A DNA stretch of 64,000 nucleotides, taken from NCBI GenBank assembly GCA_027024155.1, contig JALVTE010000020.1, forward strand, positions 82,464 to 146,463, in the 5' to 3' direction. Source of the stretch: Campylobacteraceae bacterium. Its GTDB lineage: Bacteria; Campylobacterota; Campylobacteria; Campylobacterales; Sulfurovaceae. A program made the translations under genes and the position numbers. Shown one piece after another: positions 1-8,386 of the stretch (position 1 is its first letter; every line of letters starts with the position of its first letter). Below the pieces are notes generated by a model. That model was given only the letters and a program-made list of their open reading frames with translations. It did no database searches and was not told the origin of the DNA.

Positions 1-639
1 TGCAAAACGATAGCCAACTCCTCTTATAGTAATTACAGGCAAACCAATTTTTCTTAAGCTATTTATATGCACCCTTAGAGCACCTTCGCTCATCTCTTCG
101 CCTTCGTTTAGTAAATCGAGTAACTCATATTTAGATATTGTATTACCTCTGTTTTTAAGCAGTATTTTTGTAATTGTAGTTTCATAAGGGGTGAGCTTTA
201 TAAATTTGCCATTTTTATATAACTCTTCGCTCTGAGTATCAAAAATAAAATCCCCAATCTCTACTTTGTTGCCACTGTACTGTTTTTTAAATAGTGCTTT
301 TATTCGAACTAAAAGCTCATCGAAATCAAAAGGCTTTTTAATGTAATCATCTGCCCCAATCTCAAAACCATGAGCTAGAGAGTCAATATCTGTAAGAGCA
401 GTTAAAAATATAGCTACTGTCTTATCTCCTGCCTCTCTTAACTCTTTTAGTAATTCAAAACCATTAATAAATGGAACATTCACATCAAGAAGCATCAAAT
501 CATACTGCGAAACAAAAGTAGCATCTAACGCCTCTTGTCCATCCTTAACATGCGTAAGGCTAAACCCCTCCGCCTCTAAAAGTTCAATAAGTGTTTCACT
601 GAGTATTTCATCATCTTCGAGTAGTAGTATCTTTTTCAT
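1..639 (-). CDS. OmpR-family response regulator (C-terminus cut by window edge)
   Basis: 213 codons are open from the ATG at 639 to base 1 with no stop, so the 3' end lies outside the window. The N-terminal receiver domain has the acidic pair EDD (residues 8-10), the phospho-acceptor Asp near residue 52 (LLDVNVP) and the KKPF switch Lys near 101. The C-terminal part ends in IRGVGYRF, the signature of OmpR/PhoB winged-helix DNA-binding domains. Such proteins activate or repress genes when phosphorylated by a membrane histidine kinase; a kinase would be expected just beyond the left edge. No Shine-Dalgarno precedes the ATG, and a -10-like TATACT lies 6 nt upstream, so the mRNA may be leaderless. 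Direct repeats upstream suggest autoregulation. Confidence 0.93.
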   Translation of the reverse strand, partial: MKKILLLEDDEILSETLIELLEAEGFSLTHVKDGQEALDATFVSQYDLMLLDVNVPFINGFELLKELREAGDKTVAIFLTALTDIDSLAHGFEIGADDYIKKPFDFDELLVRIKALFKKQYSGNKVEIGDFIFDTQSEELYKNGKFIKLTPYETTITKILLKNRGNTISKYELLDLLNEGEEMSEGALRVHINSLRKIGLPVITIRGVGYRFA

Positions 640-645
640 TTAGTT

Positions 646-678
646 AGTATAGTAAAAATTTATTAAGGGAGTGTTAAG
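646..678 (-). promoter_or_regulatory. Promoter with pho-box-like direct repeats before the response regulator
   Basis: Read on the minus strand, CTTAAC (678-673) and CTTAAT (667-662) are direct repeats 11 bp apart, followed after 10 nt by TATACT (651-646) and after 6 more nt by the ATG. Tandem half-sites one helical turn apart and about 10 bp from the -10 box are the known layout of PhoB/OmpR-type activator sites. That the adjacent regulator binds here is inference. Confidence 0.55.
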
Positions 679-696
679 AGCTATTCTAATTACATT

Positions 697-717
697 ATGT
701 GTGGCATAGCCACACAT
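697..717 (-). terminator. Hairpin after the RND permease gene
   Basis: A perfect 9-bp stem (ATGTGTGGC / GCCACACAT) with a 3-nt loop begins 3 nt after the permease stop codon. No clear T-run follows on the minus strand, so it may be a processing or attenuating hairpin rather than a classical intrinsic terminator. It separates the efflux operon from the response regulator promoter. Confidence 0.5.
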
Positions 718-719
718 AT

Positions 720-3700
720 CTATACATACTCCTCTTTTACTGCATCCTCTTTTTTCATAGTCCAAATAAATACAAGAGGAATAAATAGAAGAGTTAAGAA
801 TGTTCCAATAATCAAACCTCCAATAGCAACTGCACCTAATGGAGCCAATCTCTCTAGCCCAATAGCCGACCCTAGGGCAACTGGTAGCATACCAGCTGAT
901 GTAGCAAAGGCTGTCATTAAAACAGGTCTTGTTCTTATCTTTATACTCTCTATCATTGCATCATATTTGCTAAGTCCTGCTTGCATCTTTTCTAGTGCGA
1001 AGTGTATAAGCAAAATGGCATTATTTACAATAATTCCACTAAGAAGTATAAAACCCATCATCGCTGGCATTGAGGTGTGGTAATGCATAATCAGCATCAT
1101 CCAAGCCGCCCCAATAATTGTTAAAGGAATAGATAAAATTATCATTAAAGATATTTTAACAGAGTTAAACAGTGCAATTAGCGTAAAGAATATTAGTGCC
1201 ACTGCAAAGGCAATAGCACCTATCATTCGTCCGGCTGCACTTTTGAACTGTTTTATATCACCTGTCTGCTCCATAGTTACACCCTCTGGTAACTTTTTGC
1301 CCTCAAATGCCTTTTCAAAATTGTTCATAATGTGTGAAATTGCTGCCTTTTCTCTAAAGCCGTAAACATTTAGTGTATATTTTAACCCCTCTCTTGTAAT
1401 AAGAGATGGTTCATTTATAGATTTTAAGGTTACAACATCGCTTAATGGTACTTTACCTTTTTTAGTACTTAACAGATAAGCTTTTAGGCTTTTTATATTA
1501 TCTCTTTTATCTTTGTCTACCCATACTCTTATACCAAAATCTGTACTATTTTGTAGATAAAAAGATGCCGATTTTGCACCTCTTATAAATATTTGTAACT
1601 GTTTTGAAATATCTTCGTTAGTTAAGCCATAGTATGCTGCTTTCTTCTCATTTATATTAAATTCATATACCTTTTTATTATTTAGCCAAGTTTTAGAAAC
1701 AGATACAACTCCACCTGTTTTATGCATTGCATCAGCTACCATATTTCCAGCTTTTTGTAAATTTTTTAAATTATTACTATATAGAGTTACATCTATATTT
1801 GCTCTTAAACTAGCTAGTGCCGTTGCCCCATAATCTACAACATCAACACTTTGAACATTTTTTATCTTATTTAATTTTCTTCTAAGCTTTCTCTCTATAT
1901 CCCAAATAGACTCTTTTCTGTGGTATCTATCGACATATGTTGCAGTAATACTTATATGGTCTATTCCACTACCACTGCCTATACTCATAACACCAGCTTC
2001 GCTACCTATTGCACTAGATAGATAAAGAAGCTTACCCTCTTGTTGTATAATCTTATTAGCCTCTTTAACTATTTTTTTACTAGCTTCAATCGGTAAATTT
2101 GGATCAACTGTTATACTAATTTTAGTTCCACCAGTATCCATAGGGGGCATTAACTCTTGACCAACTATTGGCATAACACCCTTTACGCTTGATATAAATA
2201 GAAAAATCAAAACAACAACATAGGCAACTGCTGCACTCTTTCTTTTAACTGCTAATGCAACAGCACTTGCGAAAAAATTAGCTATAGAGTCACTAAAACC
2301 TCCTATAATTTTTTCAAAAAATGCTTCTGTTTTTAAAATAAGTGGAGACTTAATAGTAAGAATTTTTAATGATAATAGTGGCACTGCTGTAATCGAAATA
2401 ATGTAAGAAGCTGCCAGTGCTAACATTAATGTTCCAACAAGTGGTTGAAATATAGTTTGCGGATAACCACCAACAAATAGCATTGGTGATAGTGCTAGCA
2501 TTGTTGTAAGTGTTCCGCTTAAATCGGCAAACATAATCTCTTTTGTACCATCATAGACCGCTTTATGTATCTCTTCGTGCTTCTCTCGATAGTGGCGTTC
2601 GATATTCTCCATAACAACGACGGCATCATCAAGTAGTAGACCAAGGGCTAAAATAATTGCAGTCAGTGTTACAACATTAAATTCGATTCCAACAACCCAC
2701 ATTAGAGCTACTGTTGTAGCGTAAACAATAGGAATCGTAACAAGAACAACTAACACTTGTCTAAATGATGCTAAAAAGAAAAATACAACAATAGTAGACA
2801 TAACAATCGCATCTCTTAATGATTCGAACATATTATCGGTACTTTGAACAATAGTGTCTTTTTGGGTATCGGTAACCGTAAAGTCTAAATCTTTATACTT
2901 CTTTTTAAGTTTATCTATCTCTTTTTGCACTAAATTTATACTCTTAATAACATCTGCATTTTGAGCTCTTTGAACTGCTATGGCTATAGAGTGCTTAGCG
3001 TTTCCATAATACTCTGCCCTATTTTCATAATGTCCAAAATGAATTTTTGCAATATCATTTAAAGTTAAATCTTTTGTTATACTAATAGACTTTAATTTAG
3101 ATATAGCATCTCTTTTACCTTTAGATTTTAAAAGGTATCTACTTTTCTCATTTGTTATAAAACCGATTGCAAAATCGTTATCATTTGCTTTTATTTTAGC
3201 TACAACTGTTGAGATATCTAAGTTATGTTTATCTAACTTGTTTTTATCTACAATAACTTCTATTTCTTTTTCGTATCCACCAAAAACATCTACGCCAGCA
3301 ATACCATTTAATCTTATTAAATCGTGTTTAATTTCAGTAGAAGCGAGTTGTCTTATGTCTTCTAACGGTATTTTGCCATCTTTTGAAGTTATAGAATATG
3401 TAATAATAGGAGCTGTTGCAGCTGTAATTTTAATAATCTGTGGTGCAAGTATAGAGCTTGGAAGTTTTGATTTTATTTTATCAAGAGCATTACTTACATC
3501 ACTCGTTGCTGCATCTACATTCTTTGAGTAATCAAACTCTGCACTAATAACACTTACTTCATCTATTGTGGTTGAATAAACTCTCCTAATTTTATCTAAA
3601 GTATAAAGCTCCTCTTCTATAGGAATAGCTACATTTGTAGCAATACTTTTTGCCGAAGCCCCTGGTTGAACAGCTACAACTGCAACTGTTGGATAGTTAG

Positions 3701-3830
3701 AATCAGGAAATAGTTTTCTATCTATCTTATTGTATCCAACTACTCCCAAAAATATAAAAAGTGTTAAAAAAGAGAATATAAAATAGGGGCGTCCAAGCAG
3801 AAAGCTTACAATAGAAAAATCTTTTTTCAT
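720..3830 (-). CDS. RND efflux transporter permease (AcrB/HAE-like)
   Basis: 1036 residues, the usual RND permease length. It has one N-terminal membrane helix, a first large periplasmic loop, a block of membrane helices around residues 340-540, a second periplasmic loop and a final helical block. The fourth helix carries LGLLLDDAVVVMEN, with the paired Asp residues that relay protons in RND pumps; this form is typical of the hydrophobe/amphiphile (HAE) group rather than of heavy-metal pumps. It would work as a proton-driven inner-membrane trimer with the membrane fusion protein encoded 1 nt upstream. An outer-membrane TolC-type partner is not in the window. The substrate cannot be told from sequence. 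Confidence 0.95.
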   Translation of the reverse strand: MKKDFSIVSFLLGRPYFIFSFLTLFIFLGVVGYNKIDRKLFPDSNYPTVAVVAVQPGASAKSIATNVAIPIEEELYTLDKIRRVYSTTIDEVSVISAEFDYSKNVDAATSDVSNALDKIKSKLPSSILAPQIIKITAATAPIITYSITSKDGKIPLEDIRQLASTEIKHDLIRLNGIAGVDVFGGYEKEIEVIVDKNKLDKHNLDISTVVAKIKANDNDFAIGFITNEKSRYLLKSKGKRDAISKLKSISITKDLTLNDIAKIHFGHYENRAEYYGNAKHSIAIAVQRAQNADVIKSINLVQKEIDKLKKKYKDLDFTVTDTQKDTIVQSTDNMFESLRDAIVMSTIVVFFFLASFRQVLVVLVTIPIVYATTVALMWVVGIEFNVVTLTAIILALGLLLDDAVVVMENIERHYREKHEEIHKAVYDGTKEIMFADLSGTLTTMLALSPMLFVGGYPQTIFQPLVGTLMLALAASYIISITAVPLLSLKILTIKSPLILKTEAFFEKIIGGFSDSIANFFASAVALAVKRKSAAVAYVVVLIFLFISSVKGVMPIVGQELMPPMDTGGTKISITVDPNLPIEASKKIVKEANKIIQQEGKLLYLSSAIGSEAGVMSIGSGSGIDHISITATYVDRYHRKESIWDIERKLRRKLNKIKNVQSVDVVDYGATALASLRANIDVTLYSNNLKNLQKAGNMVADAMHKTGGVVSVSKTWLNNKKVYEFNINEKKAAYYGLTNEDISKQLQIFIRGAKSASFYLQNSTDFGIRVWVDKDKRDNIKSLKAYLLSTKKGKVPLSDVVTLKSINEPSLITREGLKYTLNVYGFREKAAISHIMNNFEKAFEGKKLPEGVTMEQTGDIKQFKSAAGRMIGAIAFAVALIFFTLIALFNSVKISLMIILSIPLTIIGAAWMMLIMHYHTSMPAMMGFILLSGIIVNNAILLIHFALEKMQAGLSKYDAMIESIKIRTRPVLMTAFATSAGMLPVALGSAIGLERLAPLGAVAIGGLIIGTFLTLLFIPLVFIWTMKKEDAVKEEYV

Positions 3831-3831
3831 A

Positions 3832-4893
3832 CTATTTCACCTTACTTACTATAATTTTTCCATAAGTTGGTAATACTGCTAACTTAGCTTCTGAAGCTAT
3901 AGCAACTGGTTTTTGGGGACAAGGAGTTATTGCTGCCTTTTTAGAGTTTTCCAAAATAACATTTATCTTTTTTTGAGTAAATTTTTTATCTTTATATACC
4001 ATTACAAAGGTGCCGTTACTATTGTGCATAAGTGCATTTAATGGAACTGTACAGCCCTTTGTACTATCTACCTCCACATCTATTGTTTTATAAGATTTAT
4101 TTGCAAACGGAAGTGTTTTATTGAGCTTTACTTCTGCCACAAGTAGAGAGTTTCTTGCATCATCATAAATCTTAGAGACATTACCTATCTCTTTATTATC
4201 TAAAAATATCTTTTGACCAACCATAATTGGTTTTTCGTTTAAAGAGAATAGAAACGTTAATTTTTGATCATCAGAATTAAGTGTTAAAATCGCTTTGCCA
4301 GCAGGTGCTAACGAGCCAGCATCTAAAAGTTTAGAGCCTATTACACCATTAAAGGGTGCTTTTATATTTAAATATTGTAACATAACTTTTGTTTGAATTA
4401 TTTTTTCATCAATACCTTTTAATGCTGAGAGTTTAGTATAATAAAGAACTTTAGAATTATCAAGCGTATCTTTAGAGATTGTATCTGTTTTTAAAAGCTT
4501 TTTATTTCTTAAGTAAATCTTTTTAGCATTTGTAACATCTAATTTAAGAGATTTTTTTTGCTCTTTTAGAGATGAAAGAGTAGATAAAATATCTCTATCA
4601 TCTAAAGCTACCAATAAATCGCCTTTGTTTACTTTATCATTCTCATTTACATATATTTTTTTTATTCTTGCTGCAAATTTTGTTGCTATATTTGCACTTT
4701 TAGACGATAGCACTTCAGCTAAAAACTCCTCTTTTTGAGAAATATACTCATATTTTGGCATTACTATATCTACACTTTTAGTATACTCTTTAGCTACTGG
4801 CAAATTTGCCACATCCTCTTTTTGCTTTAATAAGAATCGTGCTGCAAAAACTACAACTACAATCGCTACAATAAGCAATATAATCTTTTTCAT
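3832..4893 (-). CDS. RND periplasmic adaptor (membrane fusion protein)
   Basis: 353 residues with an N-terminal signal-anchor helix (about residues 3-22, rich in I and V). A biotinyl-lipoyl-like half follows (IYVNENDKVNKGDLLVALDD), then a coiled-coil hairpin rich in Lys/Leu (about 105-165), the second lipoyl half (NIKAPFNGVIGSKLLDAGS) and beta-barrel domains. This is the HlyD/AcrA adaptor fold that bridges permease and outer-membrane channel. It is translationally coupled to the permease (1 nt gap). The 94-bp gap upstream, to the DUF2141 gene, holds only an imperfect inverted repeat built of CCAATA/TATTGG words. Confidence 0.93.
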   Translation of the reverse strand: MKKIILLIVAIVVVVFAARFLLKQKEDVANLPVAKEYTKSVDIVMPKYEYISQKEEFLAEVLSSKSANIATKFAARIKKIYVNENDKVNKGDLLVALDDRDILSTLSSLKEQKKSLKLDVTNAKKIYLRNKKLLKTDTISKDTLDNSKVLYYTKLSALKGIDEKIIQTKVMLQYLNIKAPFNGVIGSKLLDAGSLAPAGKAILTLNSDDQKLTFLFSLNEKPIMVGQKIFLDNKEIGNVSKIYDDARNSLLVAEVKLNKTLPFANKSYKTIDVEVDSTKGCTVPLNALMHNSNGTFVMVYKDKKFTQKKINVILENSKKAAITPCPQKPVAIASEAKLAVLPTYGKIIVSKVK

Positions 4894-4987
4894 TAAAATT
4901 CTGCTCCTAAATGTTGGTGTATTGGTTGTTGGTATATTAGTTATTGGAAAGTATTTTTATTGCTAAAACCAATATACTAATAATCAA

Positions 4988-5413
4988 TTACAAATAAATC
5001 ATATCTATTATAATCTTCTTATTTTTATCAAGTGTAAAACTAGCCTTTTTAAAATTTGGTAAGTGAAAAAGGTTTATAGATTTAAAATTAGTTAATCCAA
5101 CACCCTCTTTAGGCATTAACAAACCTTTATCGATTTTACCATTACTGTTTTCATCGTGAAAAACACTTACAGCATACCTGCCCTTTGGCAAGTTTGTAAA
5201 AACAGCAACAGCCTCTTTGTTGCTAATTTCAACCCTTTGCATTTTATAATACTTATTTAGCTTCTTATCAGGAATTGAGCCATCTTTATTATAAAGAGAA
5301 AACTGTACAACCCCTTTAGAGTTTTTTAAACCCTTAGCAACTGCCGTTAAAGTTACTGCCTGTGCAGTAACTGTAGCAATAAATATACTAAGGATAGTAA
5401 ATAATTTTTTCAT
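4988..5413 (-). CDS. Secreted DUF2141 family protein
   Basis: 141 residues with a cleavable signal peptide (MKKLFTILSIFIATVTAQA). The mature part carries the DUF2141 pattern: a beta-rich start (GVVQFSLYNKDGS), then LPKGRYAVSVFHDENSNGKID, in which the HDENSNGKID stretch resembles a calcium-binding loop, followed by PKEGVGLTN. The family is periplasmic or exported and has no established biochemical role. It sits between the FmdE-like gene and the efflux genes in one minus-strand run, so co-expression is likely. Confidence 0.85.
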   Translation of the reverse strand: MKKLFTILSIFIATVTAQAVTLTAVAKGLKNSKGVVQFSLYNKDGSIPDKKLNKYYKMQRVEISNKEAVAVFTNLPKGRYAVSVFHDENSNGKIDKGLLMPKEGVGLTNFKSINLFHLPNFKKASFTLDKNKKIIIDMIYL

Positions 5414-5433
5414 TCTATATATCCTTGAGATGA

Positions 5434-6024
5434 TTACTTAGTAATTTCAATAACTTCATTTGCATTCTCAAAAACAGTCTCTACCATTTTTTGAAATCTA
5501 TGAGGAAAGCTTTTAATATCTTCTTGTGTTGCATCTGGCTTAATGGCACTTTTTAAAATAGCCATAGGATTTACCACTTTTTGTGGTTTATAATCTACAT
5601 ACACTTTTTCATTGGTATCTAAGCGTGTTAAACATAAATCATGCTCTATATCTGCTTCGAAAAATAGCAAATCTCTTCTATTATATTTTCCAGTAGGAAT
5701 ACCACCAAAACCAAAATCAGAAGTTGAACCTGTAATGTTAGATATTACAGAAGCTACAACTCCGGTATTCTCTTCTCTAGGTGCTTTTTGTAGCTCTACT
5801 TTTATATTTCCACGCTCTGGTAACTCATCTTGATATAGGGCTTTTAAACCCTTTTGTGCCATAAGATAAGCACCTGCAACTGTAGCACAACTATGACCAG
5901 CACTCTTAACAATATCTGCATAAGAGAAATCTAATACGCCATCTTCGTTTACACCTAAAAATTTACATAAATCATCATAAACAATAATAGGTTCAATTTT
6001 GTCAAAAAAATCAGGATATTTCAT
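5434..6024 (-). CDS. FmdE-like (formylmethanofuran dehydrogenase subunit E type) protein
   Basis: 196 residues, no signal peptide. Residues 42-56 (AGHSCATVAGAYLMA) resemble the H-x-C-xx-xx-G motif of the FmdE/FwdE fold, where the Cys and His take part in metal binding; RRDLLFFEADIEHD could be the later conserved block. In bacteria without methanofuran such stand-alone FmdE-like proteins have no settled function. The start codon overlaps the stop of the cytochrome gene (TAATG), which indicates translational coupling and a functional link. I recognise the family only from this motif and spacing, so the assignment is moderate. Confidence 0.6.
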   Translation of the reverse strand: MKYPDFFDKIEPIIVYDDLCKFLGVNEDGVLDFSYADIVKSAGHSCATVAGAYLMAQKGLKALYQDELPERGNIKVELQKAPREENTGVVASVISNITGSTSDFGFGGIPTGKYNRRDLLFFEADIEHDLCLTRLDTNEKVYVDYKPQKVVNPMAILKSAIKPDATQEDIKSFPHRFQKMVETVFENANEVIEITK

Positions 6025-6527
6025 TATTGAACTCCTTTTTGCATTCCCATGCCTTGACCCATCATACCTTGAGCTTTTTGCATACCTTGCCCCATCATAC
6101 CTTGAGCCTTTTTCATACCTTGTCCCATGCCTTTATGCATTCCCATACCTTTACCCATCATACCTTTGCCTTTGCAGTTGCTATCTCTGTCATGAATCTC
6201 TTTGGCTTTTGGTGCTAAAGATAAGATATAATCTGCAATATCAGAAATCTCTTTATCACTTAACTGTTTGTATGAAGGCATAGCACTGTTAGCAAATCTT
6301 GGATATTTGCCTTTAGAGCCGTTTTTAATTGAATTCATAATTACCTTTTTAGCATTTTTGCCTTCAAAACGCATATTTCTCATACCAACCCCAGCAAGTG
6401 GCGGAGCAGCTTTATGTGTTGTAATTGCATGACACGCAAGACAACCATTTTTCTTAACTAACTCTTCGCCATTTCCAGCAAAAATAACACTGCTTAATGC
6501 TAATGCACCAATAATAATCTTTTTCAT
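6024..6527 (-). CDS. Periplasmic monohaem cytochrome c with Met-rich repeat tail
   Basis: 167 residues. Signal peptide MKKIIIGALALSSVIFAG, then a class I cytochrome c domain with CLACH (haem c attachment) near residue 30 and a candidate distal Met in NSAMPSYKQLSD, followed by EISDIADYILSLA. After about residue 115 the protein changes to a Gly/Met/Lys tail with units such as KAQGMMGQGMQ. Met-rich periplasmic segments often bind Cu(I), but here that is inference. The gene leads the run cytochrome-FmdE-like-DUF2141-MFP-RND and has an AAGGAG ribosome site and an upstream CTTAAC repeat box. Confidence 0.88.
   Translation of the reverse strand: MKKIIIGALALSSVIFAGNGEELVKKNGCLACHAITTHKAAPPLAGVGMRNMRFEGKNAKKVIMNSIKNGSKGKYPRFANSAMPSYKQLSDKEISDIADYILSLAPKAKEIHDRDSNCKGKGMMGKGMGMHKGMGQGMKKAQGMMGQGMQKAQGMMGQGMGMQKGVQ
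6056..6121 (-). repeat. Two 33-bp tandem repeats in the cytochrome tail
   Basis: Units 6056-6088 and 6089-6121 differ at only a few bases; each encodes 11 residues (the KAQGMMGQGMQ type). Shorter, diverged GMG/MMG units continue to about 6170. Such repeats can change copy number by slippage. Confidence 0.8.
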
Positions 6528-6560
6528 TTTTATCTCCTTAAAACAATTTATACTGCTATT

Positions 6561-6591
6561 GTATAGAAAGTTCGTTAAGGTAGTGTTAAGA
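6561..6591 (-). promoter_or_regulatory. CTTAAC direct-repeat box and -10 before the cytochrome gene
   Basis: On the minus strand CTTAAC (6591-6586), ACTAC, CTTAAC (6580-6575) are perfect direct repeats 11 bp apart. TATACA (6566-6561) follows after 8 nt; a second -10 candidate, TATAAA, lies at 6553-6548. The first half plus spacer, CTTAACACTnC, is shared with the boxes before the response regulator and the DUF2202 gene. Confidence 0.55.
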
Positions 6592-6602
6592 AGTGTAGAG
6601 AG

Positions 6603-6625
6603 TTTACTCCAGAATATGGAGTAAA
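6603..6625. terminator. Hairpin after the CDF transporter gene
   Basis: Perfect 9-bp inverted repeat TTTACTCCA / TGGAGTAAA with a 5-nt loop, just beyond the CDF stop codon and upstream of the CTTAAC box. It probably ends the DUF2202-CDF transcript, although the T-run on the minus strand precedes the stem rather than following it. Confidence 0.45.
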
Positions 6626-6647
6626 AAAGAAAGATGAAGATAAGTTT

Positions 6648-7511
6648 TTATTGATAGTGTATAACAACCTTTTCGACAAAAGGCATCTGCTCTTTTATAT
6701 CTTTTTCTATTTTGTGTGCCAGTTCGTGTGCCTCTTTTAAAGAGTCTGTATTTAGTGCTAAATCTAACTGCACAAATTTATAACTGCCTGCGTTTCTGCC
6801 TGTTATAGCATTAACATTTTTTATTACCGATTCATTTTTAAGAATCTCTTTTATTTTTTCGATACTCTCGTGGTCTAGTGAAGCATCAAGAAGCACTTTA
6901 ATTGCCTCTTTTAGTATCTCAAACCCGCTATGGAAAATAAAATAAATTACTATAACAACTGCAATTTTCTCAACAATCGGATAACCAAAATACTGCCCCA
7001 ATACACCCACAAGAACAACCAATGCTGTATAAAAGTCTGTTTTTATATGCTCTGCGTCTGCTAAAAGGCTAGGTGAATTTAACTCTATTGCTTTTTGCTT
7101 CTCCCATCGTGAGTATAAATAGGTAATTAAAACAGTTAAACCAATTACCACAATAGCAACTGTAAGGTTTTTAATTGGCTCAGACTCTCCAAACAGAACA
7201 TCTTTTCCTATTTCGTATCCTGCAAAAAATATTGCAAAAGCACTCACTAATGCTACAAGATTTTCTACCTTATACAACCCCTGAGGGAAAAGGTCAGACT
7301 TTTTATTAGAGATAATAATCCCTACATAAACACTAAGCGATGCTGCCAAATCAGAAAGCGAGTGCACCCCATCTGCAATTAATGCAGCACTTCCTGAGAT
7401 TACACCACCAATAATTTTAATTAAAGATAGTATTAAGTTTATTCCAACCGAATAGAGCGAAATCTTTTTCTTTTCATTATGGTTCATCAATTTTTTTGCT
7501 GTTTCTGGCAT
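6648..7511 (-). CDS. Cation diffusion facilitator (CDF) metal exporter
   Basis: 287 residues with six predicted membrane helices. Helix 2 has ADGVHSLSDL and helix 5 has ADAEHIKTDF, giving an H-xxx-D / H-xxx-D metal site. That set is common in zinc-transporting CDFs, in contrast to the Asp-first site of FieF. The cytoplasmic C-terminal domain (HESIEKIKEIL to the end) matches the dimerising, metallochaperone-like CDF domain. CDFs export divalent cations by proton antiport. It lies 19 nt after the DUF2202 gene and probably shares its transcript. The true start may be the internal Met at residue 8 (MNHNEKKK). Confidence 0.92.
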   Translation of the reverse strand: MPETAKKLMNHNEKKKISLYSVGINLILSLIKIIGGVISGSAALIADGVHSLSDLAASLSVYVGIIISNKKSDLFPQGLYKVENLVALVSAFAIFFAGYEIGKDVLFGESEPIKNLTVAIVVIGLTVLITYLYSRWEKQKAIELNSPSLLADAEHIKTDFYTALVVLVGVLGQYFGYPIVEKIAVVIVIYFIFHSGFEILKEAIKVLLDASLDHESIEKIKEILKNESVIKNVNAITGRNAGSYKFVQLDLALNTDSLKEAHELAHKIEKDIKEQMPFVEKVVIHYQ

Positions 7512-7530
7512 TTTATTCCTTTATTTGGTA

Positions 7531-8253
7531 TTATTTCTCTCTTTTAGGATAAATCCCCTCTTTGTTTGTTAAAAGCTCATCGCCTTCATAGTAACAACCA
7601 TCAGTAACACCTAAGTTTTTAAGTGCACTATCAAATGCCCAATAGTGGTTGTAGCTACCATTTCTTAAAAAATTAAATGCCTCTTCTACATCTGAAGCGT
7701 TTGAATCTTGTGCTTGCTTAATGTACTCATCTAAGTCATTTATATCTGTAACTTCTACCATACATCCAACTTTTAGTGCACTCTCTTGAGAGTTTTGTCC
7801 TAAAGCGTAAAGTGTATCGTAAAGTTCTTGAATTTTAGCAATATCATACACACCACTTGGCATATTTTCTGCTGACATATTATTACTATTTACAACACTC
7901 TCATTTACATCTGTAAAGTCTGTTACTTTTAAATTATATCTTTTAACTAAATCTTGTACAGTGGCAATATGCTTAACCTCTGACCTTGTAGATATATTAT
8001 AAAACTGTTTTATCTCAACGCCACTTTTTTGATAGTAATCGTAAAGGTTCATATAAACATCGTAAGCTAAACGCTCCTCATTGCCCATATATGCCAAAGA
8101 ATCTTTAACATCTTGAGCTAAGTTTTCTGTTTTTTCATAATTATCTAAATCAAAACCCTTTCCTCCATTACCAGCACTAGAACCTCCACATCCTACTACA
8201 ATACCTGCTATTAGAATCGATAAAATTGTTACTATACTTTTTTTAACTACCAT
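7531..8253 (-). CDS. DUF2202 (ferritin-like) lipoprotein
   Basis: 240 residues. The N-terminus has a lipoprotein signal (LIAGIVVGCGG, lipobox Cys near 22), so the protein should be membrane-anchored in the periplasm. The body carries the DUF2202 pattern SLAYMGNEERLAYDVYMNLY followed by EVKHIATVQDLVKRY, whose Glu and His spacing recalls ferritin-like four-helix di-iron folds. No activity is established for the family. It is the first gene of a unit with the CDF exporter and carries a CTTAAC box upstream. Confidence 0.85.
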   Translation of the reverse strand: MVVKKSIVTILSILIAGIVVGCGGSSAGNGGKGFDLDNYEKTENLAQDVKDSLAYMGNEERLAYDVYMNLYDYYQKSGVEIKQFYNISTRSEVKHIATVQDLVKRYNLKVTDFTDVNESVVNSNNMSAENMPSGVYDIAKIQELYDTLYALGQNSQESALKVGCMVEVTDINDLDEYIKQAQDSNASDVEEAFNFLRNGSYNHYWAFDSALKNLGVTDGCYYEGDELLTNKEGIYPKREK

Positions 8254-8286
8254 TTAAAATTCCTTTTTTATCTTTTATTTGTGTAT

Positions 8287-8306
8287 CTTAACAAAGAAGT
8301 GTTAAG
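8287..8306 (-). promoter_or_regulatory. Degenerate CTTAAC box before the DUF2202-CDF unit
   Basis: The minus strand reads CTTAACACTTC then TTTGTTAAG. The first half and spacer match the boxes at 6575-6591 and 662-678; the second direct half is degenerate (TTTGTT). The site also forms an inverted pair CTTAAC-N8-GTTAAG. No strong -10 element is evident. Confidence 0.4.
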
Positions 8307-8386
8307 TAAGTATTAGTTCTTAAAAAGAGAAATTAATGGTTTTTAGTATAGTCGTTTATTTATAAAAAACATATTTATAGCTGAAG

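Noticed and set aside
697-1083. 128-codon plus-strand frame at the end of the RND gene
   Set aside because: It begins inside a hairpin and is fully antisense to conserved RND coding sequence.
720-3830. Heavy-metal (CusA/CzcA) RND pump
   Set aside because: The helix 4 motif LLLDDAVVVMEN is of the HAE type, so metal specificity is not supported despite the nearby CDF exporter.
5999-6283. Plus-strand frames opposite the cytochrome tail
   Set aside because: They mirror the Met/Gly repeat on the other strand (His/Leu/Pro/Tyr-rich repeats) and are opposite a well-supported gene.
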